Source: Desulfovibrio legallii (GTDB lineage Bacteria > Desulfobacterota > Desulfovibrionia > Desulfovibrionales > Desulfovibrionaceae). Taken from it: a stretch of DNA of 64,000 nucleotides. Both the position numbers and the translations under genes were made by a program. Where the stretch lies: NCBI RefSeq assembly GCF_004309735.1, contig NZ_SIXC01000001.1:62723-126722 (forward strand), written 5' to 3'. The notes beneath the pieces were generated by a model that ran no database searches, was not told the origin of the DNA, and saw only the letters and a list, made by a program, of their open reading frames with translations. Positions 6,481-15,335 of this stretch are shown here, in pieces; positions within the stretch are counted from its first letter, which is position 1; every line of letters begins with the position of its first letter.

Positions 6481-8901
6481 ACTCCGGCGCGGCCGACGGA
6501 AGGCGTTCTGGGCGTAGTCGCCCAGTTGCTCCAGACGGCGGTCTACCTTGTCGTAAAGGCTGTTGCGGGTAAAGCCGCCGTTTTTGAGGCGACGGCCCAC
6601 GGACAGACCTGTAAGCAGGGTGAGGGCCTCCTCTATGCTGCGCACGGTATAGATGGCAAAACGGCTCTGGTCTACGGCTGCCAACACGTCTGGGGCCAGC
6701 ATGAGGTGGTCGGCATTATCGTGGGGGATGATCACGCCCTGCGTGCCGGTGAGGCCATGCCGGGCGCAGACTTTGTAAAAGCCCTCGATCTTGCTGGTGA
6801 CGCCGCCCACGGCCAGGATTTGTCCGGTGTGGTTCACCGCGCCGGTAAAGGCCAGGTCCAGGCGCACGGGCACTTCGGCCAGCGCCGAGAGCAGGGCGGC
6901 CAGCTCTGCGCCGGAGGCGCTGTCGCCTTCAATGCCCGCATAGCTCTGGTCAAAGTAGAGCGAGGCCGAAAGCACCAGCGGCTTTTTGCGGGCGAATTGG
7001 TCCGTGAGATAGCTTTTGAGAATCATCATGGCCTTGGTGTGGATGGGGCCGCCCAATTCGGCCTCGCGTTCCAGGTCCATAATGCCCTCATGCCCCACGC
7101 CTACAGAGCAGGAAATGCGGTGCGGCAGGCCGAACTCAAAATCGCCGTGCCAAGTGACGGAAAGCCCGTTGACCTGCCCCACGGCGCTGCCCGAAGTGCG
7201 CACCTTGATCATCTCGCGGTCGTAGTCCTCCATGAAGGCTTCTTCCACCAGATTGGCCCTGTAGGTGCGGGCGGCGTAGGCTTCTTCCAGCACGGCCGCG
7301 TCCACCATGGGTGCGCCGCGCAGGCGGGCCAGCGCTGCAGCTTCAATCATGATTTCGCGCAAGAGCGGAAAGCGCAGGGAAAGCCGACGCTGATCCTCAC
7401 AGAGGTGCGAACCCAGGTCGATAAGCCAAGCCAGGGCCGTGCGGTCAAAGGGCGGCAGGTCATCCTCTGTGATCATGACGGCCACATGGATGAGGTAGGC
7501 GCGGACATTGGCGGCCGTGCGCTCCGTGACTTCGGCCATGTGGGCCTTGATGCGGAAGAGCTTGGGGAAGCGCTCGTCGTTGAGCAGCAGGGTTTCGTAA
7601 AGTTCGTCGTCGCCGATGAGCAGCACCTTGAGGGTCAGGGGCACGGGGTCCGGCACAATGCCCTTGGTGCGGATGGCCGTATCCGGATTTTCGCCCGCAT
7701 CTTCAATGCGGGCGGCATTGGCGCGCAGGGCGCGCAGCAGTCCTTCCCAGGCCGTGGGGTGCTGCAGCAGATCCTCCACATGCAGGACCAGAAAACCGCC
7801 GTTGGCCCGGTGCAGGCTGCCCGCCCGGATGAGAGTGAAATCTGTGACCAGCGCGCCCATTTCCGACTCGCGTTCCACGCAACCCAGCAGGTTCACGGCA
7901 GTGGGGTGGTCCTCCACCACCACAGGCGCACCCGTAAGGGCGCTGTTGTCCACCAACAGGTTGGCCGCATAGCGGTAAAGCACGTCGTCGGCCTGGCTGT
8001 GGTCGCCTGGGCCGGCCGCGGCCTCGCGCTGCAGAAATGCTTCGGGGTTTTTGAGCATGTCCGCGCGCAGGGCGTCGAAATAGGCCTCCAGGCCGGGAAC
8101 CTGGGCGCAGATCTTGAGAAAACGCTGGCGCAGGGGATTCAGCAAAGCATCCAGCACCTGGCCCAAGGCCTCGCGCTCCAGGTCACGTTCGCCGTCCTGC
8201 AGGGTTTCCTCGGCCCGGCTCAGCTGCCGCATAAAACCGGACATAGCCTGGACCAGAGTGTCGCCCCGGCTTTTGAGCTTGAGCCGAACCGTGCTGTCCA
8301 GGCGGTCAAACTCCTCTTCGCTCAGACGCTTGCCTTCCACCAGGGGGTAGAGGGTCAGGCCGCCGCTGTCGTCCATGTCCAGGTTAAAGCCCTTGTCCAC
8401 GGCCACAGAATTCATCTTGCGCAACAGCCCCAGGCGGGCGTTCTGGAAGGTGTCCACCAGCCGGGCGCGGCGTTTGACGTATGCGCCGGCTTCAAAACGG
8501 CGGGGCAGTTCCTGTTCGATCTGCTCCACCAGGTTTTTAAGGCTTTGCTTGAACTTTATACCCTGTCCGGCAGGGAGGGGCAGCAGGGTGGGGCGGTCCG
8601 GATCGGCAAAATTGTGCACATAGACCAGATCCGGCGGGATGGGCGCTTTGCGGGCCTGCGGCCGCAGATAGGTGAGCAGCATATGGCTGCGCCCCAGGTC
8701 CGGATCGCCGGAAACATAAACGTTGTAGCCCTGGGCCTTGATCTGCAGGGCCAGGTCCAGGGCCTGCATGGCGCGGGGCTGAAAAGGATTGCGCCGCCCG
8801 TTGCGCGGCTGCGGAATCTGGCGGCTGTCTTCCCAGGGCACGCGGGCGGGATCAAAGGTGGCGTGCAGCCGGGAGGTGGGGAGGGGAGTAATGGTGGGCA
8901 T
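6478..8901 (-). CDS. Lon-like (LonB/AAA_32 family) ATP-dependent protease
   Basis: The 807-residue protein belongs to the Lon-related S16 proteases that carry an AAA domain without the classical Lon N-domain. A P-loop-like VSGDPDLGRSH lies near residue 63, with Arg where Lys is usual, and a Walker-B-like GGFLVLHVEDLL near 368. A long helical insert follows (about 120-290). The C-terminal protease domain has the predicted dyad Ser661 (EGDSASGAE) and Lys704 (VTSKIEG). It should degrade proteins in the cytoplasm. It is the last gene of the gmhA-fmdB-hemC run, 14 bp after hemC. Its TAG stop is the first triplet of repeat copy A. Confidence 0.88.
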   Translation of the reverse strand: MPTITPLPTSRLHATFDPARVPWEDSRQIPQPRNGRRNPFQPRAMQALDLALQIKAQGYNVYVSGDPDLGRSHMLLTYLRPQARKAPIPPDLVYVHNFADPDRPTLLPLPAGQGIKFKQSLKNLVEQIEQELPRRFEAGAYVKRRARLVDTFQNARLGLLRKMNSVAVDKGFNLDMDDSGGLTLYPLVEGKRLSEEEFDRLDSTVRLKLKSRGDTLVQAMSGFMRQLSRAEETLQDGERDLEREALGQVLDALLNPLRQRFLKICAQVPGLEAYFDALRADMLKNPEAFLQREAAAGPGDHSQADDVLYRYAANLLVDNSALTGAPVVVEDHPTAVNLLGCVERESEMGALVTDFTLIRAGSLHRANGGFLVLHVEDLLQHPTAWEGLLRALRANAARIEDAGENPDTAIRTKGIVPDPVPLTLKVLLIGDDELYETLLLNDERFPKLFRIKAHMAEVTERTAANVRAYLIHVAVMITEDDLPPFDRTALAWLIDLGSHLCEDQRRLSLRFPLLREIMIEAAALARLRGAPMVDAAVLEEAYAARTYRANLVEEAFMEDYDREMIKVRTSGSAVGQVNGLSVTWHGDFEFGLPHRISCSVGVGHEGIMDLEREAELGGPIHTKAMMILKSYLTDQFARKKPLVLSASLYFDQSYAGIEGDSASGAELAALLSALAEVPVRLDLAFTGAVNHTGQILAVGGVTSKIEGFYKVCARHGLTGTQGVIIPHDNADHLMLAPDVLAAVDQSRFAIYTVRSIEEALTLLTGLSVGRRLKNGGFTRNSLYDKVDRRLEQLGDYAQNAFRRPRRS

Positions 8902-8915
8902 GCGGTTCTTGCTGA

Positions 8916-9845
8916 TTATTGCTGATAAAGTTGATCCAGAATGGCGCGGCCGCCTCTGGATAAAAGCGTTGCTGCCAGGTCCAGGCCCAGTTGGCGCGCC
9001 AGCGACGTGTGCCCGCTGACGCTTTCACGCAGGAGCGTACTGCCGTCCACCTGCGCCACCAGGCCTGTGAGGCTCACGGCCTCGTCCGAAAGCAGCCGGG
9101 CGTGCCCGGCAATGGGCACCTGGCAGCCGCCGTTGAGACCGGCCAGAAAGCCACGTTCGGCTTCCACGCAGACGCGGGTGGCGGTGTCTTCCAGCTGCGC
9201 CAGCAAAGGGAAAAGGTCTGTAGCGTCCTCGCGGCATTCAATGCCCAGCGCGCCCTGACCCACGGCAGGCAGAAAGCGTTCCGGGTCCAGAATCTGGACG
9301 TGGGGCGCGTCCAGGCCCAAGCGGCGCAAACCGGCCGTGGCCAGCATGATGGCGTCGTAACGGCCCTCGCGCAGCTTGCGCAGACGCGTGTCCACATTGC
9401 CGCGCAGGCTCTCAATGCGCAGGTCGGGCCGCAGGGCCAGCAGTTGGGCCTGACGGCGCAGGCTGCTGGTGCCTACGCAGGCCCTCTGCGGCAGGGCGGC
9501 CAAATCGGCATACCGGCAGGAGAGCAGACAATCGGCTGGTTCTTCCCGACGGGGAATGCAGCCCAGGATGAGCCCCGGGGGCAGCTCCATGGGCACGTCC
9601 TTAATGCTGTGTACGGCCAGATGCGCCCGACCGTCCAGCAAGGCCTCTTCAATTTCCTTTACAAACAGGCCCTTGCCGCCAACCTTGGCCAAGGGCACGT
9701 CCTGGATGACGTCGCCCTTGGTTTTAATGACTTCAAGTTTTACTTCAAGGTCTGGCTGCAGGGCCCGGAGCCGTGCGCTCACGTGCTTGGCCTGCCAGAG
9801 GGCCAGCTGGCTGCCGCGGGTGGCGATGACGATGGATGCGCGCAT
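8916..9845 (-). CDS. hemC: Hydroxymethylbilane synthase (porphobilinogen deaminase)
   Basis: The enzyme joins four porphobilinogens to hydroxymethylbilane in tetrapyrrole synthesis, which supplies haem, sirohaem and cobamides. The length of 309 residues is normal. It begins with [12 protein letters not shown]. The conserved [10 protein letters not shown] is near 125, and [13 protein letters not shown] is near 146. Cys241 in [10 protein letters not shown] is the attachment site of the dipyrromethane cofactor. It starts 9 bp after the fmdB-like gene and is probably cotranscribed with it. Confidence 0.97.
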   Translation of the reverse strand: MRASIVIATRGSQLALWQAKHVSARLRALQPDLEVKLEVIKTKGDVIQDVPLAKVGGKGLFVKEIEEALLDGRAHLAVHSIKDVPMELPPGLILGCIPRREEPADCLLSCRYADLAALPQRACVGTSSLRRQAQLLALRPDLRIESLRGNVDTRLRKLREGRYDAIMLATAGLRRLGLDAPHVQILDPERFLPAVGQGALGIECREDATDLFPLLAQLEDTATRVCVEAERGFLAGLNGGCQVPIAGHARLLSDEAVSLTGLVAQVDGSTLLRESVSGHTSLARQLGLDLAATLLSRGGRAILDQLYQQ

Positions 9846-9854
9846 GCCGCCCGC

Positions 9855-10091
9855 CTAGTGCCCGCAGCTTGCGCAGTTGCCGCCGGAGCACCCGGCGCAG
9901 CCGCCTCCGCTGCCGGAGGGCGGGGCGTAATCGCCGCCGTCGGCAGCGCCGCCCGCGCGGTGGGCGCAGCAGGACATGAGCTTGTGCGTGGCGTGCGAAC
10001 CGCAGTGGGGGCAGGCGGGCGGATTGTCGTCAAAGACCAGTTCTTCAAAATCGTGTCCGCACTTGGTGCAGCTGTACTCATAAATGGGCAT
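9855..10091 (-). CDS. FmdB/regulatory zinc-ribbon small protein
   Basis: The 78-residue protein starts MPIYEYSC and has a two-knuckle zinc ribbon, Cys8-x2-Cys11 and Cys27-x2-Cys30. This is the FmdB family signature. The tail (about residues 50-78) is Gly/Cys rich, with further CxxC pairs, so a second metal site is possible. The family was named after a putative regulator of formylmethanofuran dehydrogenase genes, but its function is not established. GAGGT inside the end of gmhA serves as ribosome binding site, and the gap to gmhA is 2 bp. Confidence 0.88.
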   Translation of the reverse strand: MPIYEYSCTKCGHDFEELVFDDNPPACPHCGSHATHKLMSCCAHRAGGAADGGDYAPPSGSGGGCAGCSGGNCASCGH

Positions 10092-10093
10092 GA

Positions 10094-10726
10094 TCAGACC
10101 TCGGTTGTGCTGGCCGTTCCCAGCAAGGGTTGCAGAGCGGCCACATTCTCAAACAGATAATAGTCCGTCAACTGGCAAAGTAAATGGCCGGCGGCGATGT
10201 GCGTTTCCTGAATAAGCGGGGTGCCCGCGTGGGGCACATCCAGCAGAATGTCGCACAGGGGCGCCATGGCCCCGCCGCCGTTGCCCGTAAAGCCCAGGGT
10301 GTGCAACCCTGCCTTGCGGGCCGCCTCCAGCGCTGCCAGCACGTTGGGGCTGTTGCCGGAGGTGGAAATGCCCACCAGCACGTCGCCCCTGCGGCCGAAG
10401 GCTTCCACCTGACGGGCGAAAACCCGGCTGAAGTCCAGGTCGTTGCCAATGGCGGTGAGGGCGGAGGTGTCTGTGGTCAGGGCCAGACCGGGCAGGGCTG
10501 GGCGGTCCATAAGAAAGCGGTTGACCAGCTCCGCAGCCAGGTGCTGCGCGTCCGCCGCGCTGCCGCCGTTGCCGCAGAACAGCACCTTGCCGCCGCCGGC
10601 CAGGCAGGCCGCCGTGCGCAGGGCGGCCTGGCGCAGGTCTTCTGCCCGCAAACGAAAAAATTCTTCACGCAGGCGCGCGCCGGCGGCCGCGTGCGCGGCG
10701 ATGGTTTCCAGAGCGGTGTCGTGCAT
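10094..10726 (-). CDS. gmhA: Sedoheptulose-7-phosphate isomerase
   Basis: This SIS-domain enzyme converts sedoheptulose 7-phosphate to D-glycero-D-manno-heptose 7-phosphate, the first step to ADP-heptose for lipopolysaccharide core. The 210 residues include [18 protein letters not shown] and the phosphosugar-binding [23 protein letters not shown] is a conserved metal and active-site region near the C-terminus. The ATG is preceded by a good AGAGGAAAGG. It is the first gene of a minus-strand run (gmhA, fmdB-like, hemC, lon-like) and diverges from nadK. Confidence 0.95.
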   Translation of the reverse strand: MHDTALETIAAHAAAGARLREEFFRLRAEDLRQAALRTAACLAGGGKVLFCGNGGSAADAQHLAAELVNRFLMDRPALPGLALTTDTSALTAIGNDLDFSRVFARQVEAFGRRGDVLVGISTSGNSPNVLAALEAARKAGLHTLGFTGNGGGAMAPLCDILLDVPHAGTPLIQETHIAAGHLLCQLTDYYLFENVAALQPLLGTASTTEV

Positions 10727-10843
10727 GGCCTTTCCTCTAGCAACAGGATGACGAAGTCACCATTCATATGTCAAAGCCCCGCCGCTGACAAGCACAGCGG
10801 GAACGGGCTTGCGGTTGGAGCGGCTATAACGTAGATTGCCTGC

Positions 10844-11716
10844 ATGAAAAAACCACCGAGTCGCAACATCCTTCTGGTCTGTAAGGCCCGCCACGCGCAG
10901 GCTTTGGCATTGGGCGAAGAAATCGGCGCCTGGTTGCGTCAGCAGGGGCACAGGGCCTCGGTTATCACGGCCGAGAAGGATTCCCCCGCCTATGCGCAAG
11001 AGGATCTGAGCTTTGTGACTGTGCTCGGCGGCGACGGCACCATGCTGGGTGTGGCGCGCAGGCTGGTGGGGCGCAAGGTGCCGGTGCTCGGCATCAATTT
11101 TGGACGGGTGGGCTTTTTGACCGACGCCCAGCCGGAGCAGTGGCAGGACAAGCTGGTGGAGTGTCTGCACGGAGACGAGCCCGTGCGCGCCTGTATGGCC
11201 CTGACCTGGTCCGTGACCCGCCAGGGGAAAGACCTGGCCCACGGCCACGGCGTCAACGATGTGGTGTTGAGCCGCGGCTCCCTGGCCCGGCTGGTGAGCA
11301 TGGAAATTGCCGTCAACGGCGTGCACATGGGGGCCCTGCGCAGCGACGGCGTAATCATCTGTACGCCCATCGGCAGCTCCGGCTACAGCGTATCCGCGGG
11401 GGGGCCTTTGCTTTATCCCTCCATGGACGCTCTGGGTCTTGTGCCTATCTGCCCTTTTTTGAATACCATTGCCCCGATGGTGTTTGATGGGAATACGTCT
11501 GTGACCATAGAAATACTGCAGGGTTCCACCGACTGTTATCTCACGGCGGACGGCCAGGAAGGCATGCTGCTGGAGCGCGGCGACGTGGTGCGGGTGGCGG
11601 GGCTGCCCGCTGCTGTGCAGTTTATGGGTGAAGGCACCTGCTTTTTTGAGCGGTTGCGTTCCCGCGGATTTGTGCTGCAGGGCGCGCCCGGCGGACTGAG
11701 CGGGGGCAGGGCATGA
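10844..11716 (+). CDS. nadK: NAD kinase
   Basis: The enzyme phosphorylates NAD to NADP. The 290 residues contain the diagnostic GGDG at 62-65 (VLGGDGTML), the NE/D-type motif GHGVNDVVLSRG, and TPIGSSGYSVSAGGPLL, the conserved second signature. The gene diverges from gmhA across 117 bp. Its TGA overlaps the ATG of the next gene by 4 bp (ATGA), so the two are translationally coupled. Confidence 0.96.
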   Translation: MKKPPSRNILLVCKARHAQALALGEEIGAWLRQQGHRASVITAEKDSPAYAQEDLSFVTVLGGDGTMLGVARRLVGRKVPVLGINFGRVGFLTDAQPEQWQDKLVECLHGDEPVRACMALTWSVTRQGKDLAHGHGVNDVVLSRGSLARLVSMEIAVNGVHMGALRSDGVIICTPIGSSGYSVSAGGPLLYPSMDALGLVPICPFLNTIAPMVFDGNTSVTIEILQGSTDCYLTADGQEGMLLERGDVVRVAGLPAAVQFMGEGTCFFERLRSRGFVLQGAPGGLSGGRA

Positions 11717-13455
11717 GCAACGGCTTCGCGGCGCCGGAGTCCGTGAGCCGCATCCGTCTTGGCCAGAATGATCGCTTTGACGCATGGCTTTACAGCATGC
11801 TCATTGACAACAACCTGGCCTTCCACATGAATCCCGACATCATCGCCAGCCCGGAACAGCTGGCCTTTATGGTGCATCTGGGGCAGGATCAGGTTTATCT
11901 GCCTTGTTCAGACGCCACCTTTGCCTTGCTCTGCGCCTCGCAAACACTGCCGGACCTGCGCCGACAGTATAACCGTTCCTGGCGCATCATCATGCGGCTG
12001 GTGCGTTCCTTTGGGCTGGACCGGCCCCGGCGGCAGCGGTTGCTGCAGTTTTGTCGCTACCGTTTCACGCAGTATGTGGCCCAGGGCACGCTTATTCCTT
12101 CGCGGCTGGTCAAACGTATGACCAATCTGGTGCTGGCGCAGGAGGGCGGACTGGACGACCCTTGGCGGGAGTGGCGGCGCGCCTCTGTCGGGCAGCAGCT
12201 GCAGCTGGCTGAGAGCCCGGCCGTCAGCAGTGCGCTGGGGGCCGTGCCTGAAGATTTTACCCCCGGCAACATGGACGAGGCTCGCGTCGCACTGGACTAC
12301 GCCGAGCTGGTGCGCCTGCTTTGCCTTTCCGCCCATTCGCGGCGCTGGCTGGAGAGCGCCCCCACCGAAGAGGAAACGCGCGCGGCCTTTGCACAAGCCA
12401 GGGCCGTTGCCGACAGCCTGCGGGGGTATTTTGCCGCTGCGGCCCGCCGACAGAACACTGTGCTTTTTTTGTGCGACGCGGAGGGCGGTCTGGCCCTGGA
12501 CCTGCTTATGGTCCGCAGCCTCATGCGCATGGGGCATCGGGTTATTTTTGCCGTCAAGGAAGGCTTCTATTTTTTTGCGCCCACAGTGGAAGACATGGTC
12601 AGCGACCCGGCCGTCCAGCCGCTGCTGCAGGGCGGCATCGTGCTGCACGACAACAACCTGGGCAAAAATGAGCTGCTGCGCCACTTGCGCGAACACCGCC
12701 TGGTGGTCATCAGCGACGGCACCCGCGAGCGGCTGAACCTTTACCGCGTCTCCGTCACTTTTTCCCGCGCCTGGAAGGAGGCGGACTGCGTGCTGGGCAA
12801 AGGCTGGCGCTGTGCGGACGTGTTGCTGGGCACGAGCCACAGTTTTACGCGCGACGTGCTCTGCTATTGGGTGGACGAGGCGGGCTTTCACCTCAGGCTG
12901 CGGCCCCACGCCCCAGGCGTGCGCAAATGCGGCGAGGCCGACATCACCAGCCATGCGGAAGGCATTATCGCCACCATGCGCGCGGCCAAGGCGCAGGGCC
13001 GCACGGTTATGTTTTACAGCTGCATTATCGGCAGTATCCCCGGCGAAACGGCCACGGCCATTGCCTTGGTGCGGGCCTTTGTGGACAGTCTGCGCGAAAA
13101 AATGGATAATATTCTAATCATCAATCCTGCGGAGCACTTTGTGGACGGCATGGACGGCGACGACCTCATGTATATGTGGGAGCAGGTGCAGCGCAGTGGT
13201 TTTATCGACGTCTGGCGTTTTCAGACTGTTGAAGACATTGAAGAGAGCTTCGCCCTGCTGGGGCGCAAGGTGCCGCCGCGCTGGTCCGGCAAGGACGCCA
13301 CCTTCTCCACGGGCTGCACCAAGGAAATGCGCATCGCCATGGAGGTGCAGGCCAGGAATCGTGAGATGCAGATCATTGGCCCCGCGCCCCACCTGTTCTT
13401 CCGCCGGGGCGAATATGGGGTGGGCAAATATTTTGACGCCAGCATCACCCGCTGA
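11713..13455 (+). CDS. ARMT1/DUF89-like protein, function unknown
   Basis: The 580-residue protein has no signal peptide. The middle part contains features of the DUF89/ARMT1-like metal-dependent phosphatase fold. LFLCDAEGGLALDLLMVRSL followed by GHRVIFAVKEG resembles the family's D-N/A-G-E...DLL...G..V region. VISDGT followed by RAWKEADCVLGKG resembles its S-G...ADLIISKG region. The N-terminal 240 residues and C-terminal 150 are not recognised. It overlaps nadK by 4 bp, so a role in metabolite repair linked to NADP(H) is a possible inference. Assignment to DUF89 rests on motif resemblance only. Confidence 0.6.
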   Translation: MSNGFAAPESVSRIRLGQNDRFDAWLYSMLIDNNLAFHMNPDIIASPEQLAFMVHLGQDQVYLPCSDATFALLCASQTLPDLRRQYNRSWRIIMRLVRSFGLDRPRRQRLLQFCRYRFTQYVAQGTLIPSRLVKRMTNLVLAQEGGLDDPWREWRRASVGQQLQLAESPAVSSALGAVPEDFTPGNMDEARVALDYAELVRLLCLSAHSRRWLESAPTEEETRAAFAQARAVADSLRGYFAAAARRQNTVLFLCDAEGGLALDLLMVRSLMRMGHRVIFAVKEGFYFFAPTVEDMVSDPAVQPLLQGGIVLHDNNLGKNELLRHLREHRLVVISDGTRERLNLYRVSVTFSRAWKEADCVLGKGWRCADVLLGTSHSFTRDVLCYWVDEAGFHLRLRPHAPGVRKCGEADITSHAEGIIATMRAAKAQGRTVMFYSCIIGSIPGETATAIALVRAFVDSLREKMDNILIINPAEHFVDGMDGDDLMYMWEQVQRSGFIDVWRFQTVEDIEESFALLGRKVPPRWSGKDATFSTGCTKEMRIAMEVQARNREMQIIGPAPHLFFRRGEYGVGKYFDASITR

Positions 13456-13534
13456 GGCTGCCGCGCAGGCCGCCGCGCGGGCGGACAAGGACGCAACCAC
13501 GGGGCGTGGCCCCGCTTGAGGAGTAAGGGTATTT

Positions 13535-14971
13535 ATGGCCGCGTATGAAGTCGTCATCGGCCTGGAAGTGCACGTGCAACTGGCCACGGCCTCCAAGCTG
13601 TTCTGTTCCTGCCCCACCACCTTTGGGCAGCCCGCCAACACCAACGTCTGCGAAGTCTGCGCCGGCATGCCTGGGGCCCTGCCCGTGCCCAACCGCCAGG
13701 CAGTGCACTACGCTGCCCTGGTGGGCCTGGCCACCAACTGCACGGTGCACCGGCGTTCCGTTTTCGCCCGGAAAAATTATTTTTATCCGGATTTGCCCGC
13801 CGGCTATCAGATTTCGCAGTTTGAGCTGCCCATTTGCGAGCAGGGTTATCTGGATATTGAGGCCGACGGCCGGGTGAGCCGCATCGGCATCACCCGCATC
13901 CACATGGAGAACGACGCGGGCAAGAACATCCACGCCCAGGGCGAAAACCTGAGCTATGTGGACTTGAACCGCGCAGGCACGCCCCTGGTGGAAATCGTTT
14001 CGGAGCCGGACATGCGTTCCGCGGCCCAGGCTGTGGCCTATCTCAAGACGCTCTACAGTATTGTCACTTATCTGGGCGTGTGCGACGGCAATATGGAAGA
14101 GGGCAGCTTTCGTTGCGACGCCAACGTTTCGCTGCGGCCCGTGGGGCAGACGGCCTTTGGCACGCGCACGGAGCTCAAGAACCTCAACTCTTTCCGCAAC
14201 GTGCAACGGGCCATTGAGTACGAGATCGCCCGCCAGCAGGACGTGCTGGACGAAGGCGGCAGCGTAGTGCAGGAAACGCGCCTCTACGACGCGGCCAAAA
14301 ACAGCACGGCCTCCATGCGCAGCAAGGAGGAAGCCCACGACTACCGTTATTTTCCGGACCCGGACATTTTGCCCGTGGAAATTGCGGCAGAAGACCTGGA
14401 AGCCTGGCGCGCCTCCCTGCCGGAGCTGCCCCAGGCCCGCGCCCGGCGTTTTGCGGCCATGACCGGCCTGGCTGAGGCGGAAGTGGAGGTGCTGGTGCAG
14501 GGGCGCGGTCTGGCGGACTTTTTCGAGGCCGCAGCACAGAAGGCCGAGCCCCGCAAAGTGGCCAACTTTATTCTCGGCCCGTTGCTGCGGGAATGCCACG
14601 CCAATGACCGCAACCCCGCAGATGCCGCAGACTGGGCCATGAAACCGGAGGCCCTGGCCCAACTGGTCACGCTGGTGGACAAGGGCGTCATCAGCGCCAA
14701 GATCGCCAACGACATCTTCGGTGATTTGTTCCGTAGCGGGGCCATGCCTGAAGCCTATGTGCGGGAAAAGGGCCTGGGCCAGATTTCGGATACGGGCGCG
14801 CTGGAAGCCGCCGTGGACACGGTGCTGGCCGAGAATCCCGACGAGGTGGCCGCCTTCAGGGGCGGCAAGACCAAGCTCATGAGTTTTTTTGTGGGGCAGG
14901 TTATGCGCGCTACCAGGGGCAAGGCCAATCCCGCCCTGGTCAATCAGCTTCTGCATCAGAAGCTGCAATAG
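13535..14971 (+). CDS. gatB: Asp/Glu-tRNA amidotransferase subunit B
   Basis: GatB is the kinase and transfer subunit of GatCAB, which converts Glu-tRNA(Gln) and Asp-tRNA(Asn) to the amidated forms. The 478 residues have the usual start [15 protein letters not shown], the zinc-type cysteines FCSCPT...[28 protein letters not shown], and a C-terminal YqeY-like tail domain. The ATG follows GAGGAG and AAGG. No gatA or gatC is in the window. The TAG stop is also the first triplet of repeat copy B. Confidence 0.97.
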   Translation: MAAYEVVIGLEVHVQLATASKLFCSCPTTFGQPANTNVCEVCAGMPGALPVPNRQAVHYAALVGLATNCTVHRRSVFARKNYFYPDLPAGYQISQFELPICEQGYLDIEADGRVSRIGITRIHMENDAGKNIHAQGENLSYVDLNRAGTPLVEIVSEPDMRSAAQAVAYLKTLYSIVTYLGVCDGNMEEGSFRCDANVSLRPVGQTAFGTRTELKNLNSFRNVQRAIEYEIARQQDVLDEGGSVVQETRLYDAAKNSTASMRSKEEAHDYRYFPDPDILPVEIAAEDLEAWRASLPELPQARARRFAAMTGLAEAEVEVLVQGRGLADFFEAAAQKAEPRKVANFILGPLLRECHANDRNPADAADWAMKPEALAQLVTLVDKGVISAKIANDIFGDLFRSGAMPEAYVREKGLGQISDTGALEAAVDTVLAENPDEVAAFRGGKTKLMSFFVGQVMRATRGKANPALVNQLLHQKLQ

Positions 14972-15186
14972 GGCATTCTCCGTTGCAATGCCCTGGCGGT
15001 TCGTAAGCAGACGCCCGTCGTGGAGACGCAAGCGCAGCTTCAGCCGTTGCGGCGCAGGCGCTTGGCCCGTTACGACAAAGGAAGTTACAGATGAAGACAG
15101 CAGCGCTATGTATTTGTGCGGTTAAGCGCCGGAACGAGCGTGCCATTACCTCTGAGAATACCTATTTGCAAAGATAATCTGCTCCA
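14969..15186 (-). repeat. Dispersed palindromic repeat, copy B (long form)
   Basis: Read on the minus strand it runs from GGAGCAGATTATC to AATGCCCTA and matches the family consensus closely: GTTCCGGCGCTTAACCGC, AAATACATAGCGCT, and GCCAGGGCATT near the end. Between AGCGCT and GCGCTTGCG it carries an extra arm of about 70 bp (15034-15104) that copies C, D and E lack and copy A shares. The outer TAG of the GCCCTA end is the gatB stop codon. From 15187 to 15275 nothing was recognised. Confidence 0.85.
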
Positions 15187-15275
15187 GAACAACCAGGCTA
15201 CTTCAGGGTTCGCATTCCCTGTTCACGCCTGCCGTCCGCCAGGTGCAGAGAGAAGCGCTTTTTGCAGGGATGGGG

Positions 15276-15325
15276 TTATGGATGAAGGGGAACTTTTGCT
15301 CGCAAAAGTTCCCCTTCATCCATAA
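15276..15325. terminator. Long perfect hairpin, bidirectional terminator
   Basis: The left arm 15276-15298 pairs perfectly over 23 bp with the right arm 15303-15325, and the loop is CTCG. The arms end in TT on one side and AA on the other, with more A/T outside. It lies between gatB (plus) and the convergent gene ending at 15336. The inner core GGGGAACTTTTG is shared with the hairpin at 20570. Confidence 0.85.
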
Positions 15326-15335
15326 AAATATCCAG

